NCBI GenBank assembly: GCA_029204225.1
Contig: CM055102.1
Coordinates: forward strand, 25,194,780 to 25,258,779
Direction of reading: 5' to 3'
Source of the DNA: Diphasiastrum complanatum
Taxonomy: Eukaryota > Streptophyta > Lycopodiopsida > Lycopodiales > Lycopodiaceae
Length of the DNA stretch: 64,000 nt
Part shown: positions 46,972 through 58,868 of the stretch, in pieces
How the letters are laid out: every line of letters starts with the position of its first letter
Numbering within the stretch: position 1 is the stretch's first letter
The notes under the pieces: generated by a model
The model's database searches: none
What the model was told of the DNA's origin: nothing
Seen by the model: the letters and a program-made list of their open reading frames with translations, nothing else
Program-made: the position numbers and the translations under genes

Positions 46972-47735
46972 TCATGCTTTGAAGAGGTGAGGGTGTATAC
47001 ATCAGATCATCAGTGTTTTTGCTTGCAGAAACTCGGATTTTGGAGAAGGATTCAAACTCGTTGAGAAACAAGCAATCTGTGGATCATAAGTGGACCAAAT
47101 CAAGGCTGATCTGATCCAGTAGAGCTCTGTACGGACATAGATCTCACACATATGAAATCAGCCCTCATTAATGAGTGCTACTTCTCAAGGAATGATCCAA
47201 ATTTGATGTTCTATAGCTTGTTGGATAGGTATTGGAGAGTAGAATGTGTTGCTCTTGTTTTTTAATCAATTTGATTTGTTTTTAGAAGAGTTTTAGGCAA
47301 TTAGAGAGTTTGAGAGGGTACTCAACTCGTGGGATATGCCAAAGTGAGCACACATCTGTCTTTTTAACCAATTTCATCAATTTTCATTGTCATTCAAGTA
47401 GGATTGGATAGAAGTGAGTGTTCTGAGGTCTTAGACTTTTTATTTCACACATATTACTGTGTTTGAGTTGAAAGTAAGTTCCTAGAGAGTTTTTCAGTAC
47501 ATTGAAACTCGTAGGAGAGATAGACTTCCTGCTTGCATGTGCTTCTTCTTTTGTGACTGAAGCAAGATCCAAATTCAAGATAGATTGATTCTCTGTATTG
47601 AGAATCTGTTCTCACATCTGTTGCTAGATTTCATAGGGTGGATCAACATCTGTGTTAGATCCTAGATTGAGATAGCAAGCAACATCCTTTCAACTCCATT
47701 TTTTTTTATCATTACTAGAATTTCTCACCAAGAAG

Positions 47736-48710
47736 ATGTCTTCATCTGGTTCACATTTCTTAGAGCACAGTGGGAGATTAACATCTTCCAATTATGCAAT
47801 GTGGAAGATCAGAATGCAATCATTGTTGATTCTACATGATGTAATGGATATTGTGAGTGGAGCTGAAGAAGAACCTGTTGCACCTAATGAAGCTGCAGCA
47901 TTCCACAAAAGAACCAGAATTGCCCTTTATTTTATAAAAATGAATGTTACCAATGAAGTGTTAAGAGAGATCAGTACATGCACCACTGCCAAGGAAGCTT
48001 GGGATACTCTAAAAATAATCTATGAAATAAAAAATACTTCTAGATTGCTTACACTTAGAAACCAAATATTTCTAAGTTATCAGAGAGTAGATGAGAGTGC
48101 TTCATCATATGTCATGAGGGTTAAGGATCTTCATCAAGAGTTAGCTAGTATTAGTGATGCTCTTAAGAACACTGAACTTGTTCAAGTAGTCCTAAATGGA
48201 CTTAGAGATGAGTATGACAATATTGTGCAGACTTATGCTGTCAGAGAGGATCTTCCATCCTTGGAGACACTGCAAGGTGTTCTCATTGCTGAAGAAAGCA
48301 GGCAAGAGAACAAGATGTTGAGGATCAACAGACTTTCATTGAAAGATGGTGGAGATGACAAAGCACTCTTCATTAGAGACAAGTCAAGAGGCAAGGGCAA
48401 AGGACAACAACACTTCAAGAAGGATAAAGCCAAAGAAGGTGGTGAGGATCAGTCCTCACAAGGTGCAACATCCAGTGGCAAGAAGAAGTTGTCAAAGATC
48501 AAGTGTTTTTTATGTGGAAAGAAAGGACATTATGCATCAAACTGTTGCAAGAAGAAGAACCAATCTAAGCAAGCTAACCTTACTAACAAGGGTGAGTGTG
48601 AGGGTGTAGAGAGTGAAAGAGAGGATTCATTAATGATGTCTACTTTTTCATCTTTTCCTTTTAAGAATGAAGAAGTCTAGTGGATAGATAGTGGGGCTAG
48701 TTCCCATATG
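47736..48710 (+). pseudogene. Copia E1 gag and protease start
   Basis: Starts at ATG 47736 (MSSSGSHFLEHSGRLTSSNYAMWK) and is open for 314 codons. The Gag core includes LYFIKMNVTNEVLREIS and LVQVVLNGLRDEYDNIVQ, then a Lys/Gly/Gln-rich linker and the knuckle CFLCGKKGHYASNC. A TAG at 48678-48680 sits one residue before WIDSGASSHM, the intact protease active site. Same family as relic B on the minus strand at 9.8-10.9 kb. Confidence 0.9.
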
Positions 48711-50193
48711 TCTAGTTCTAGGAACTCTTTCACTAATCTCATGCCATATCTAGGTGCAAAAAGATCAATCTATACTGCTAATGATGTAGAGTGTAGAATT
48801 GAAGGAATAGGTAGTATTCCATTGCATGCATCATCATCAAAAAAAAAATTCTTACATGATGTATTGTATGTACCTAGATTAATCAAGAATCTCATTAGCG
48901 TAGGATAGTTGTTTGATAGTGAATTGGATGTCAAGTTTCAAGTTGACAAGTGTATAATCTCAAGAGAAAATGAAGTTATTGCTAGAGGATCTAGAATTGG
49001 TAAGTTGTACAAACTAGATTCTAGGGAGAGTGCTAACATTTCAGATATTGCTTATGAGACCAAGGTTCTACAGGAGGATCTGTGGCATAAGAGATTGGGT
49101 CATCCCAATTTCAAAGCCATGCAATCTATGGTCAAAGAAGGAAAAGTTGTTGGTCTACCAAAGACATTGTCAAAGGAGCTTCTACCTTGTGAAGCTTGTG
49201 TGCTGGCAAAGTCACACAGAAGGCCTTTTCCTAGATCAAGTATCAAGACAAAGCAACCATTTGAACTTGTACACTCAAATGTTCATTTCTCATCAACTAA
49301 GAGCAAAGGAGGAGCCAACTGCTTTGTATCTTTTGTAGATGATTATACAAGACATTCTTGGATCTATATGTTGTCTTCAAAAGCCATGGTTTATGATGTT
49401 TTTCTTACTTTTAAAGCTTATGTAGAGAAGCAGTTTCCTTTCAACATAAAAGCTTTAAGAAGTGATAGTGGAGGGGAATACACTTCCAATAAGTTTAAAG
49501 ACTTTTTGTGAGAGAGAGGGTATTCAAAGAGAGTTTTTTTGTTCATATACTCCTCAGCAAAATGGAGTTGCTGAGAGAAAAAGAACAACTTTGTGTGAAT
49601 GTGCAAAAGCCATTAGGCTGGAAGCTTCTCTGCCTAAAGAATTTTGGGGAGAGGCAATTGCATGTGCAAACTATCTTTGTAATAGGCTTCCAAATCTTGC
49701 AATTGGAGGAAAGACACCATTTGAGATCTTGTATAAGAAAAAGCCTAAGGTAGATCATCTTAGGATTTCTAGTTGTGTATGCTTTGTGCATGTACCTATA
49801 GAAACTAGGAAGAAGGAAGATCCTAGTACAGTGAAAGGAATTTTTGTTGGTTATGCATCTACTAAAAAAGCATACAAGATTTATTTGCCCTCTACTGACA
49901 AAAATGTTGTTAGTAGAGATGTGGTCTTCCATGAAGATCAGAAATTTAACTTGGATGATGTTCAGATCAAAGAGACTCATGCAAGATCAATCATCAACCT
50001 TGATGTTGTTCAAGAAGAGGTGAGGCCGAGGCTTGAGGAGGAGCAGATTCAAGCTATCACACCAAGAAGATCTACACGAGCAAGATCTGAGCCAAGGAGG
50101 CTCACATATGATGAAGAAGGAAGGCAAGTGGAAGGTGAAACTTCCTATCATGCACTTTTTATACTAGATGAAGAGCCTAAGGATGTCTAGGAA
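48681..50193 (+). pseudogene. Copia E1 protease and integrase
   Basis: Protease with DSGASSHM, flap and LYVPRLIKNLISVG, then a TAG (48906-48908) in place of the Gln usual here. The integrase pre-domain has LWHKRLGHPNF and CEACVLAKSHRRPF (an HHCC-like zinc site: H..H....C..C). The core has VSFVDDYTR (first Asp) and RSDSGGEY (second Asp), a frameshift at about 49505, then NGVAERKRTT with the third catalytic Glu present. The tail has VCFVHVPIETR, FVGYASTKKAYKIY and SRDVVFHED, and the chromodomain-free C-terminus with RRSTRARSEPRR. A third TAG closes the frame at 50188-50190. All three catalytic residues are retained, so this is the best-preserved integrase in the window. Confidence 0.88.
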
Positions 50194-50994
50194 GATTTTC
50201 AATCCAAGAAGTGGGTTGAAGCAATGACCCAAGAATTTGAAGCCTTGATGTCAAACAACACATGGGAGCTTGTGGAGCCACCAAACAACATGCATGTGAT
50301 CGGATGTAAGTGGGTATTCAAAATCAAGTCTAATCATGATGGATCTATCAATAAGTACAAAGCAAGACTTTGTGCTAAAGGCTACTCTCAGATTGAAGGT
50401 CTTGATTATGAAGATACCTTTGCACCAGTTGCAAAGATGGTAACAATTCGAATACTCATCTCTCTTGCATGTTTTCACAAATGGAGTATGTTCCAGTTTG
50501 ATGTTTCTAATGCATTTCTCAATGGTTACCTTGAGGAGGGGATTTATATGGAGCAACCTCCAGGTTTTGTGAAGGAAGGTGATGAATCAAAAGTTTGTCT
50601 TTTGTTCAAAAGTCTGTATGGACTAAAACATGCACCAAGGTCCTGGTATGCAAGGGTCAATTCTTATCTCATATCACCCGGATTTTGTCTAAGTGAATAT
50701 GACCCTTCTCTATATTATAAGTTTGTAGATAACTTTGTAATTATTCTTCTCATCTATGTAGATGATATCATTCTTTGTGGAAATAGTGAGAAGTTAGCTG
50801 AAGAAACTAAGCATGCACTTGGTACTGAGTTTAAAGTGCAAGACTTAGGAGTTCTTCACTATATTCTAGGCCTTGAAATAGATTTTTGGAAAGGTCATGC
50901 ATTTATGAGCCAAAGTAGATATGCACTTTCCATGCTCAGGAAATTTCATATGGAGAACTGTAAAGGCATAGATACACCTATGGAGCACACTGTA
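50191..50994 (+). pseudogene. Copia E1 reverse transcriptase, truncated
   Basis: Open from 50191 to 50994: NNTWELVEPPNNMHVIGCKW, YKARLCAKGYSQ, FQFDVSNAFLNGYLEEGIYM, SLYGLKHAPRSWYARV, and an intact catalytic box IYVDDIILCGN. It continues FMSQSRYALSMLRKF and CKGIDTPMEHTV, then homology ends at about 50994; RNase H and the 3' LTR are absent. The frame runs on into unrelated sequence and stops at 51039. The junction joins it to another Copia fragment in the same orientation. Confidence 0.9.
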
Positions 50995-53112
50995 AGAAAA
51001 ATTTACTTTTTGTTGGTGTCATTACTGATCAAAAGTTGAAAGTATAATTTGCCCACGATCGTTGCTTTGTAAAGGATGTGAGCCAAAAGTTCAAAGTTAT
51101 TGCAGATGGTATAAGGGAGCCCAACACTAAATTGTACAGGTTGAATGCCACAATCAAGGGGCAGCATGGACTTGTATCATCCATTCCATCGCAAACTGAA
51201 CTGTGGCATAAGAGGCTTGGTCACTTGAAGTTAGGAAGTCTCAGTTTGATGAGAAAATTGGAAATGGTGAGAGGATATCCTACGATAGAAGACCATTTAA
51301 AATTGATGTGCGAATCATGTGTGTATGGGAAGCAGCATCGAGAGAATTGGGTAAACCCTTCTATTTCATGACCTTTATTGATGATATGTCACATAAGACA
51401 TGGATTTACTTCTTGAAGAAGAAATCAGATGCATTTGACAATTTCAAGAGCTTCAAAGCATTGGTCGAAAATCAGATAGGTAGGAAGATCAAAGTTTTAA
51501 GATCACATAGTGGAGGGGAGTACAAGTCTAACGACTTTAATGATCTTTGTGATCAATGTGGGATCAAAAGACAATTTATGCAAGCTCATACTCCTGCTCT
51601 CAATGTTGTAGCTGGGTGCAAGAATCGTACGACTGTGGAAAGTGCCATATCTATGCTAGCTGAGATGAAAATGCCAAAAGATTTTTGGCCAGAAGCATGC
51701 AGCAGTACAACAGTCTATCTTCAAAATAGAAGTCCTACCATTACCATACCAAAGATAACACCCATGGAGGCATTCACAAAGAAGAAGACAAAGGTGAACC
51801 ACTTGCAAATCTTTGAATGTAAAGCCTTTGTACACATTCCTAAGGAAGAGAGATGTAAACTTGATGTGAAAGCTATCAAGTGTATATTCCTAGGATATGA
51901 TGATCGTGTGAAGGGCTATAGATGTTTTGATCCAGTGGAGAACAAAATACATATCAACTGTGATGTCATCTTTGATCATGAATCTAAGATGTGTGAAGTG
52001 AGAATGCTGAGGAGACAGACACATCCAGTGGAAAAAATGATATAGTGAGGATACCTCCTGATGATGATCCATTTATTGACTTTCCTAGTGATGGACATGA
52101 GGATACATCTTAAGATACTACTACTCAACCTCAAGACACAGGTTGGAGAGGTAGGAACAAACCCTTTGGTGCAAGAAAGATTGAAGTTGAAGGTGACAAA
52201 TGCAAAGAGAAAGATGTACCGTGGGATACATTTTCACCCAGAAGTCGATCACCTGACAGAAAACTCCCTAAGTGGTTTGAGAGATTGTTGGAGAGCCATG
52301 ACATGGATGACTTTTAGGATCATCTAGCCAGAGAGAGCTACGAAGATTAACAAGAGAGAAGACACAACCTAAAAGGTATGAAGCAAATTATGCTCTCTTA
52401 TCTAGCATTATTCAAAGCAAAGAACCTTCAACTTATGGTGAAGTAAAGGATGATGACATTTGGGTCATTTGTGCCAGTATGTAAGTGGAATACTCTACGT
52501 CTACCTTTGCATCAAATAGATGTGAAATCTACTTTTCTAAATGGGGAGCTAGAAGAAGAGATGTTCATGGATCAACCTGAAGGCTTTGTAGGGAAAGGAC
52601 AAGACAATAAAGTATGTCGCTTGAAGAAAGCACTTTATGGTCTTAAACAGGCACCGCGTGCGTGGTATAGCAGGATTGATGCTTACTTTCATTCAAAGGG
52701 GATGGTGAGAACACACTCGAATCCAAATCTTTATGTCTTATGCTTTGATAGTATGGTTGCTTTGATTGCTCTTTCTATTGATGACTTGATTATTATGAGA
52801 AATAATCAAGAGATGATAGACATGATCAAGAAAGACCTTATGGAACAATTCAAGATGACAGATTTCTAATGCATTATTGCCTTGGAGTAGAGGTGTGACA
52901 AAAAGAACACGAAGTGGGTTTAGCACAGGTGAAGTATGTTAGAGAGTTGCTGCACAGGTTCAAGTTGCAGGATTGCAAGCCAGTGAACACTCCTATTGAA
53001 CCAGGTAAAAATCTTTCTAAGCTTGATGAGTCACAGCCATTTGATGCTACGTTGTATAGACAATTAGTAGGGAGCTTGATTTACCTTACCACACTTAGAC
53101 CAGATATATGCT
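50995..53112 (+). pseudogene. Copia E2: integrase and RT fragment of a different family
   Basis: Begins in the pre-integrase region (KLYRLNATI, ELWHKRLGHLKLGSL, CESCVYGKQHR). The integrase core keeps MTFIDDMSHKTW but has RSHSGGEY (second Asp changed to His) and NVVAGCKNRT (Glu changed to Gly), so two of three catalytic residues are lost. A degraded linker (52046-52450) is followed by RT: LHQIDVKSTFLNGELEEEM and YGLKQAPRAWYSR, with SIDDLII replacing YVDD. The end (52914-53112) has FKLQDCKPVNTPIEPG and VGSLIYLTTLRPDI and then stops abruptly about 55 bp before a Gypsy primer-binding site. No LTR of its own. Confidence 0.88.
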
Positions 53113-53165
53113 AATGCAAGCTAACCATCCAACTAACATGCTTCAAACTAAAAAATTGGCGTAGC

Positions 53166-53183
53166 TCCCCGGCAACGGCACCA
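53166..53183 (-). promoter_or_regulatory. Primer-binding site of the minus-strand Gypsy element
   Basis: Minus strand TGGTGCCGTTGCCGGGGA, the sequence typical of many plant Gypsy elements, four bases inside the LTR that starts at 53188. Confidence 0.88.
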
Positions 53184-53187
53184 GAAG

Positions 53188-53930
53188 TGTAGTGGGTTTC
53201 TTTCCTTGTCTATCCTCAATGCAAGGTCTAATCATTCTAGCATCAAAGAGATGAAGTTAGTTATCACGCGTAGGTTTGTTCCCATGAGAGCGATAGCATA
53301 TTTCAGATTTCAACATGAATGGAAGATCCAGATCTAATCACTAACATCCATTAACCCTAAGCATTAACACTACGATCATTAACACTAAGATCCACAATGG
53401 AGATAGCTTACTCTTTCTCTCTATCCCTATCCCTCTCATGAAAAGTATAAAAACATGCAATTCCAATAATACTCAGATCCAACAATTAGCAAACACAATA
53501 AAAGCATGAGAGATGAAGGAAAAGTGATAGAGAGCAAGGACATTCACAAATCCATTTCACAAGAGAACCAATCTGCTTTATTGAAATGAAGATATGTACA
53601 TGCATAGCAAACTCGAGTTGTGGTCCTTTTTTATAATGGAGAGGAGGACCCTGGCCTCAGAATCCTATTGGTCCATTTTTACCTCCCTAATTATTCAAAT
53701 TTAAAAAAGAGTGGGAACCATCCAAAATTGGAGGGAAAAATAACTTTGTTCGCTAACTTGACATTTAGGCCTTCGACATTAAAAGTCCCACAAAAGGGCC
53801 TAAAGTCCTTTTACTGACTTTCTAATTAATCAAATCTCTATGTGATCATCAGATTGGACTTACACACTTAGGGTGACAAATCCCTCTAACTAGGGTTAGG
53901 GTTGCCTTGGGATCTACAAACCCTCCAACA
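53188..53930 (-). mobile_element. 5' LTR of the minus-strand Gypsy element
   Basis: 743 bp, TGTAGTGGG ... CCTCCAACA on the plus strand. Its right-hand 440 bp recur at 43808-44242 as the partner LTR. The interior between the two LTRs (44243-53187) now holds only a pol fragment plus Copia pieces E1 and E2, so the original Gypsy gag and most of pol are gone. Confidence 0.9.
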
Positions 53931-55690
53931 TCATCTAACATCATGACTTCTTCTTCCTCCACTGACGAATCCGACACCAAGCAGGTCATCCAACAAGAGA
54001 TACCTTCTGCCACCTAGATTTGGGCCCTGCCATATGATTCTTTGATCCAACCCTGGCTTCAAATAGCTGGCCCTCTTCTTGCAGCAATGGGTTTTTATCC
54101 GGTGCTATTTTCCTCTGACATCAACATGGGGCTAGCTCTCCAAGCTTTCGCCATGTGGGTCATGCCGAAGTCATGTTTCCACATCTTGTACCAAGGTACC
54201 ACTTACAAGGTACGAATAAACACTAACTCCATGTCAGCGTCAGCATAGTGTCTGGTGATCGGTAGTTAATTTTCCATCGCCAAGCAAAAAACACCATCAA
54301 ACCTTACGTAACCAAGACTGCCCTTGAGATACCAGTCTAGACTAATAATGGGTATTTGATAGAGGCTATCAATAATCCCATAATTCAAGCAATTGCCTAT
54401 CTAAATAACTTTTAGGTTATTTCAAATTTTTGCAAGGACCACATACAATCCATGTTGCTCAACCAGATTGTGGAATCCTTCATGGAGTTTCCTAGCCCCA
54501 CAGTAGCACCATATGACTGACATACTTTTTTTTTGCACGAACTCTCCAGTCATCAAACCTAACATGCGTGACCGTATCGCAGCAGGACCCCTGCTGCGTA
54601 ACTTTGCTTGTGTGCTTCTTGAGGAGAAGGTGCATGGACTTAACCTTTCATCTGTTCTTTCTACCACCATCCCACACACTACCTTGTATCTACCTTCTGG
54701 CCCTTCCACCTCCCAGCAACCCACAATTACTGATACAACGGCCAGCAAAAACATGTGTGGCAATGCCCCCTCTTTGTCAAGTCCTCCTACCATCAGACAA
54801 TGTACTGCACCTCTACAGCTGACCACCCCCACTTCTGCCACCACATCTTCTTCTTCTGTTCAACCCTCTACTACTACTACCACATATGTTCCTTTTTTCC
54901 CTGTTCCTACCACTTCTACCTCTGTTTTCACATCCTGCACTGCTTCCATTACTATTGCTTCATCCATACCCCCTGCTTCTGCTTCTACACCCCTCCTTCA
55001 GATCAACCCTCTCGACTCTCAGCTCTATCCTAACACTCTTTCATGAATGAACCTCCTCCATCTTTTACCTCCTCGCCAAGCCACCCATCCTTAACACCAC
55101 CCTCGAGTCCCCTTTGTTCCTCCCATTCTTTTTTTTGAACAATCTGTTCTCACACCTCTTCCCACCATCGCCACTCCTCTCACAGCTCCCACATCTCTAG
55201 TGAAGGCTGCCGAGGGTGACAACCCGTTGTCCGATGACACATTTGTTCAGACAAAATTTGTATCATCAGCCCTTCATGCTGATTCCACAGCACCAGAGGA
55301 TATGGCGCCGCCAGAGAACTTGATTGAAGATGACGACACCAGTTTGCAAAGCAGTTGGGTGACAACAACAACAGCCCCAACTGCCACACTACCAGCTGCT
55401 CCCACGGACCTCATAATAACCTACCAAGCTTTGGGAACCTTCATCCAAGACGCGATAGTGGCCAAGGCTTCACTGGATAGCCGAGTACTACAATTAGCCA
55501 CCAGCAACCCAGCTGCAAGCAGACCTTACAAAGCTCCAACAAGAATTGATGATCTCCCAACAACATGAGCTGGATGGACAGAAGGAGATCCTGAAGCTCC
55601 AGCAGAAACAATATATCCAAAGCCTCTTCAAAGTAGTCACGGATGCTTCTGCAAAGGTCCAGGAACTTCAGACCAAATCCACACAATGAC
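53931..55690 (+). pseudogene. Unknown coding relic: PST-rich and coiled-coil protein
   Basis: Directly after the Gypsy LTR a plus-strand coding relic begins at ATG about 53942 (MTSSSSSTDESDTKQVIQQE) with a TAG after 26 codons, then the open piece LIQPWLQIAGPLLAAMGFYP to KSCFHILYQGTTYKVRINT (54042-54248). After a degraded 250 bp an open frame of 177 codons (54513-55046) is strongly Ser/Thr/Pro-rich. A further piece (55200-55568) has FVQTKFVSSALHAD and, after a frame change, an evident coiled coil (ELDGQKEILKLQQKQYIQSL, VQELQTKST) ending at a TGA at about 55688. I do not recognise it; a Gag-like or accessory protein of a retroelement is plausible but unproven. Confidence 0.4.
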
Positions 55691-56851
55691 TTGCCCCTAA
55701 TTTATTATTGTACAGAAAATACCCACAACATATTTGCTGAACCTAGTTTAGATATGCATGTTTCTATACCATTTTTTTCGTCCAACATAGTCTAGATCAC
55801 TTTCGTAAGGTTAGTGACTAGATCCAATGCGTTACCAGAATCCATGTGGATTGTTGTTGGTGTAGCAGCAGCAGGAGCAGCACTTGTAGGAACTATGCTT
55901 ATTTGGCATTGATGTCGTGTCGATTCTTCTTCTTCATAGCCTTCGGGCACCGTGGCATCGAACTGCTTCAGAGATATAATCGCATGGTTGACCCTGATGG
56001 TTATTGGTGCTACTTCGTCTTGATCTTGCTGATATATCTGAAACGATGGATAAAATATTGTAGAACTATCATGAAACTGTTTGAATCCAGTTCCAGGGGA
56101 TTGGGGATCAAAGGGTCCTGGACTCTTGGTCATCTAAAAAATTTCATCTGGCCCTAAGGGATTGGAATCGTTGAACATGTCCATAAAAGCCTTGGTGTTT
56201 GGTTAAATTGCTTGCTTTGTGGAGATGAGATGACTTCGGCAGCTGTGGCTAGAATGGTATTTCCAATGGTCACAAATTGACCCTGTGAGGAAGCAGAGAT
56301 GAGGGAAGCATCGGTGAATTGGGGGATAGGTAGTTCAATGTGAGTTGCAATAGGGGGTGGAAGTGCAGCTGAAGATGTTTGCCTAGTACGACGACATGAC
56401 AAGGGAGACGAGTCAGGAATGATGACTTCCCTGCGCACATGACGACGACTATGAGAACTCGAGGCCTGATGTAAAGACTCGGTAGGTGTGTCTTCATACC
56501 TAGATAATACGATGTTAGCATAGAACCCACGAACTTTGTTGTCTAGATAAGAAACAACAAGGGAGGATAGAAGAGGACCTTGGAATTTTCCTTGATGGCT
56601 CTCTTTAATTCTCTGAATACCATTTTGTACCAGCTATAAGTCTCTAATGTTTCGGATCCTAACTTGTAGTTGTGGACTCTACAATGTGATGCAAGATTTG
56701 AGAAGTATAGAACCTAGTGAGGTGTTAGAAAGTCATTAACATGGGTGTTTTGGCTAATATTCTAAACCTTGGGCCTCAACCTTGAACCATATCACTTTAT
56801 TGGTCTTGGACCAAAATATACAAGCACAACTTGGGAAATGAGACCTAGTAG
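55691..56851. other. Unassigned stretch with eroded minus-strand frames
   Basis: Two minus-strand frames (56133-55792 with YEEEESTRHQCQISIVPTS, and 56438-56154) are Ser/Thr/Pro-rich and unrecognised. They could be further pieces of retroelement coding sequence. Nothing else seen. Confidence 0.3.
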
Positions 56852-57686
56852 TGTAGGGTGTAGATTTTAGTCGGTGAGCAGCCCTTCTGCCTGTTAAAGA
56901 GGGTTAGAACACTTGGATAGGAGCCTAACTAAGCCAAGATGCTACTTTTAGTTGATCTCTACTTTTTTCCTTAACTCTACTCACCTTTAACACTACCCCA
57001 CTAACTCTACTCCACTAAACTAGCATTCAACATGATTTTGGGTGAAATGGGATGAGAAGAATTGAAGAGATAGAGAGGCAAAGAGAAAGAGAGAGAGTGT
57101 GTGGAGAGGGAGGTTAGCTCAAATGCTCAAGATGCATGCTAATGAATAAAAACATAACTACTCAAGACAAGAACAAGAACATGGAAATCAAATGGAAAAT
57201 ACAACAATAACATTAGCATGAGTGCTTAGCAAATGAGGATGCTTTGGCTCTCCAAAATGGTAGAGTCTCCTCATTCTCATTAAGCATGGAAATATGGTAC
57301 AAGAGGTGTTTTTTTATCAATGGGAAAGGCCCTTTGCCCCAAAATCCTATTGGCTACTTCTAAAATTATAAGCTTTAATCTACACCATTCACCTTGGGTC
57401 CAATCTAATCCAAGGGTCTTAAAAAAGTACATTGGAGATCACATGATACATGTGAGTTTCAATTTGTACCCAACTTTGAAAGTTTTTAGACTAAGTTTAT
57501 TAACTTGACACTGTGGCCTCAAGTTTTATTTTATTAACAAAAGGCCCAAGTCCTTTTATTCTATTTACAACTTGACTTGCGTGCTCATTGGGCCATGGGC
57601 TTATACACGCAGGTGACATGACCCTCGCAACTAATTCTACTTTTTCGACTTTATTTATTTACACTATGTTGGAAATACCCCCAACA
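56852..57686 (-). repeat. 3' LTR of the coiled-coil Gypsy-like element
   Basis: 835 bp; plus-strand start TGTAGGGTG, end CCCCCAACA. GA-rich tract near 57070-57110. Confidence 0.85.
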
Positions 57687-57733
57687 AGACCCATGACCTG
57701 AAGTAGTGCCGGTCCCTCGGCACTCTGCCGATT

Positions 57734-58290
57734 CTATATAAAGGTTGCTTGATGCGCCTCTGGTGGATGAGATATCCAGTGATGTCTTCCATGAAGTCCA
57801 ATCTGGCTAGGCTCTTCTTGTTCTTTTGGGTATAGCCTGTGTCGGTTGTCGGCTCTTGAGGTATCATGGGGCCCCTGATCTTGTGCACCCGGGCCATGAT
57901 CTGAGCTACTTGCCCCTGCTGCTTGTTTCCCTTTGTCGTGGCTGGAGTCGGCCTGTGCAGCATAAAAAATTTGTGGCGATGAAATTGCCACTGGGGCTGG
58001 TTGGGATTTCTGCTCATACATCTCTGACAGGCCTTTAGTGCTTGCTTGGTCTGGGCCAATTCCTGATTGGCACTTGCTCTGTACTTGTCAAACTTTGCCT
58101 GGTAGTTGTTCAAGGTCAGGCTGTAGACCTGCACCTGATACTAGAATAAGTTCATTTCTGCCTGAGTCAGCGACATATTATCAGGTGCCAATTGAGCTGA
58201 ACATGCGACCTTTTCATGCTGCAACGCTTGCACCTTTGCTCCCAGACGAGTGTTTTCTGTCTCATAGATTTGAAGTTGTGCATGAGACCA
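57734..58290 (-). pseudogene. Coiled-coil / Gln-Ser-His-rich ORF of the Gypsy-like element
   Basis: Minus-strand coding sequence beginning near 58290 (WSHAQLQIYETENTRLGAKVQ) with heptad-spaced Leu/Val through ALQHEKVACSAQL, a TAG at about 58142, then QVYSLTLNNYQAKFDKYRAS and ELAQTKQALKACQ. A frame change near 58020 leads into a disordered Gln/Ser/His/Gly-rich segment (SSHDKGKQAAGASSSDHGPG) that stays open to 57734. A coiled coil of this kind could drive Gag-like assembly, but no zinc knuckle or known Gag core is visible. No start codon is certain. Two lesions make the present copy broken. Confidence 0.5.
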
Positions 58291-58849
58291 TTAAAACTTC
58301 TGTTGGCCAAGCCTTACCAAGTGGGCCCCACCACAATACAATAGAGCAATAAGTGTGAGGCACTTGCTTTCTGTGTGTTTAAGCCCAGCCACCAATGAGC
58401 ACACTAGCTAAATAGTTTAAGTTGTTTCCTAGTGACTTGGGCCTTAGGTGCAAATAAAATAAGTTAAAGGCCAAAGTCTAAATTACAAGGTTGAATCAAA
58501 GTCAAATGATGGTAGGTGGGGTGTGTTTCTTTGTACACCACTAGATCTTTGGGTTAATTGACACTAGTTTTGGAGATATAAAAATCTGATGAGATTTTAG
58601 GCTCTTTTTCCCTCCAAAATACAGATTGGTGTGTTTTTTGGGTTTTTTGGCTAGTTGGTTTGAGTTTCAACCCCTTAGAGACTGTTCAGGGCCTCCTCTA
58701 CCCTCTCACACCTCCTCCGCTAGTTGTGAACAGTCCAAACACAAAAAAAAAAACAGAAAACTAACTCTAAACTCCCAAAAATCTACCTAAAACTACTCTA
58801 AAAACAAGAAAATAGCTAAACTGCAGCTAAACTAGTTAGTGGTAGCCTA

Positions 58850-58867
58850 TCCCCGACAACGGCGCCA
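58850..58867 (-). promoter_or_regulatory. Primer-binding site of the coiled-coil Gypsy-like element
   Basis: Minus strand TGGCGCCGTTGTCGGGGA, two bases away in sequence from the site at 53166-53183, one base from the LTR. Confidence 0.88.
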
Positions 58868-58868
58868 C

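Noticed and set aside
54422-54844. 140-codon minus-strand frame
   Set aside because: Antisense shadow of the Ser/Thr/Pro-rich plus-strand relic.
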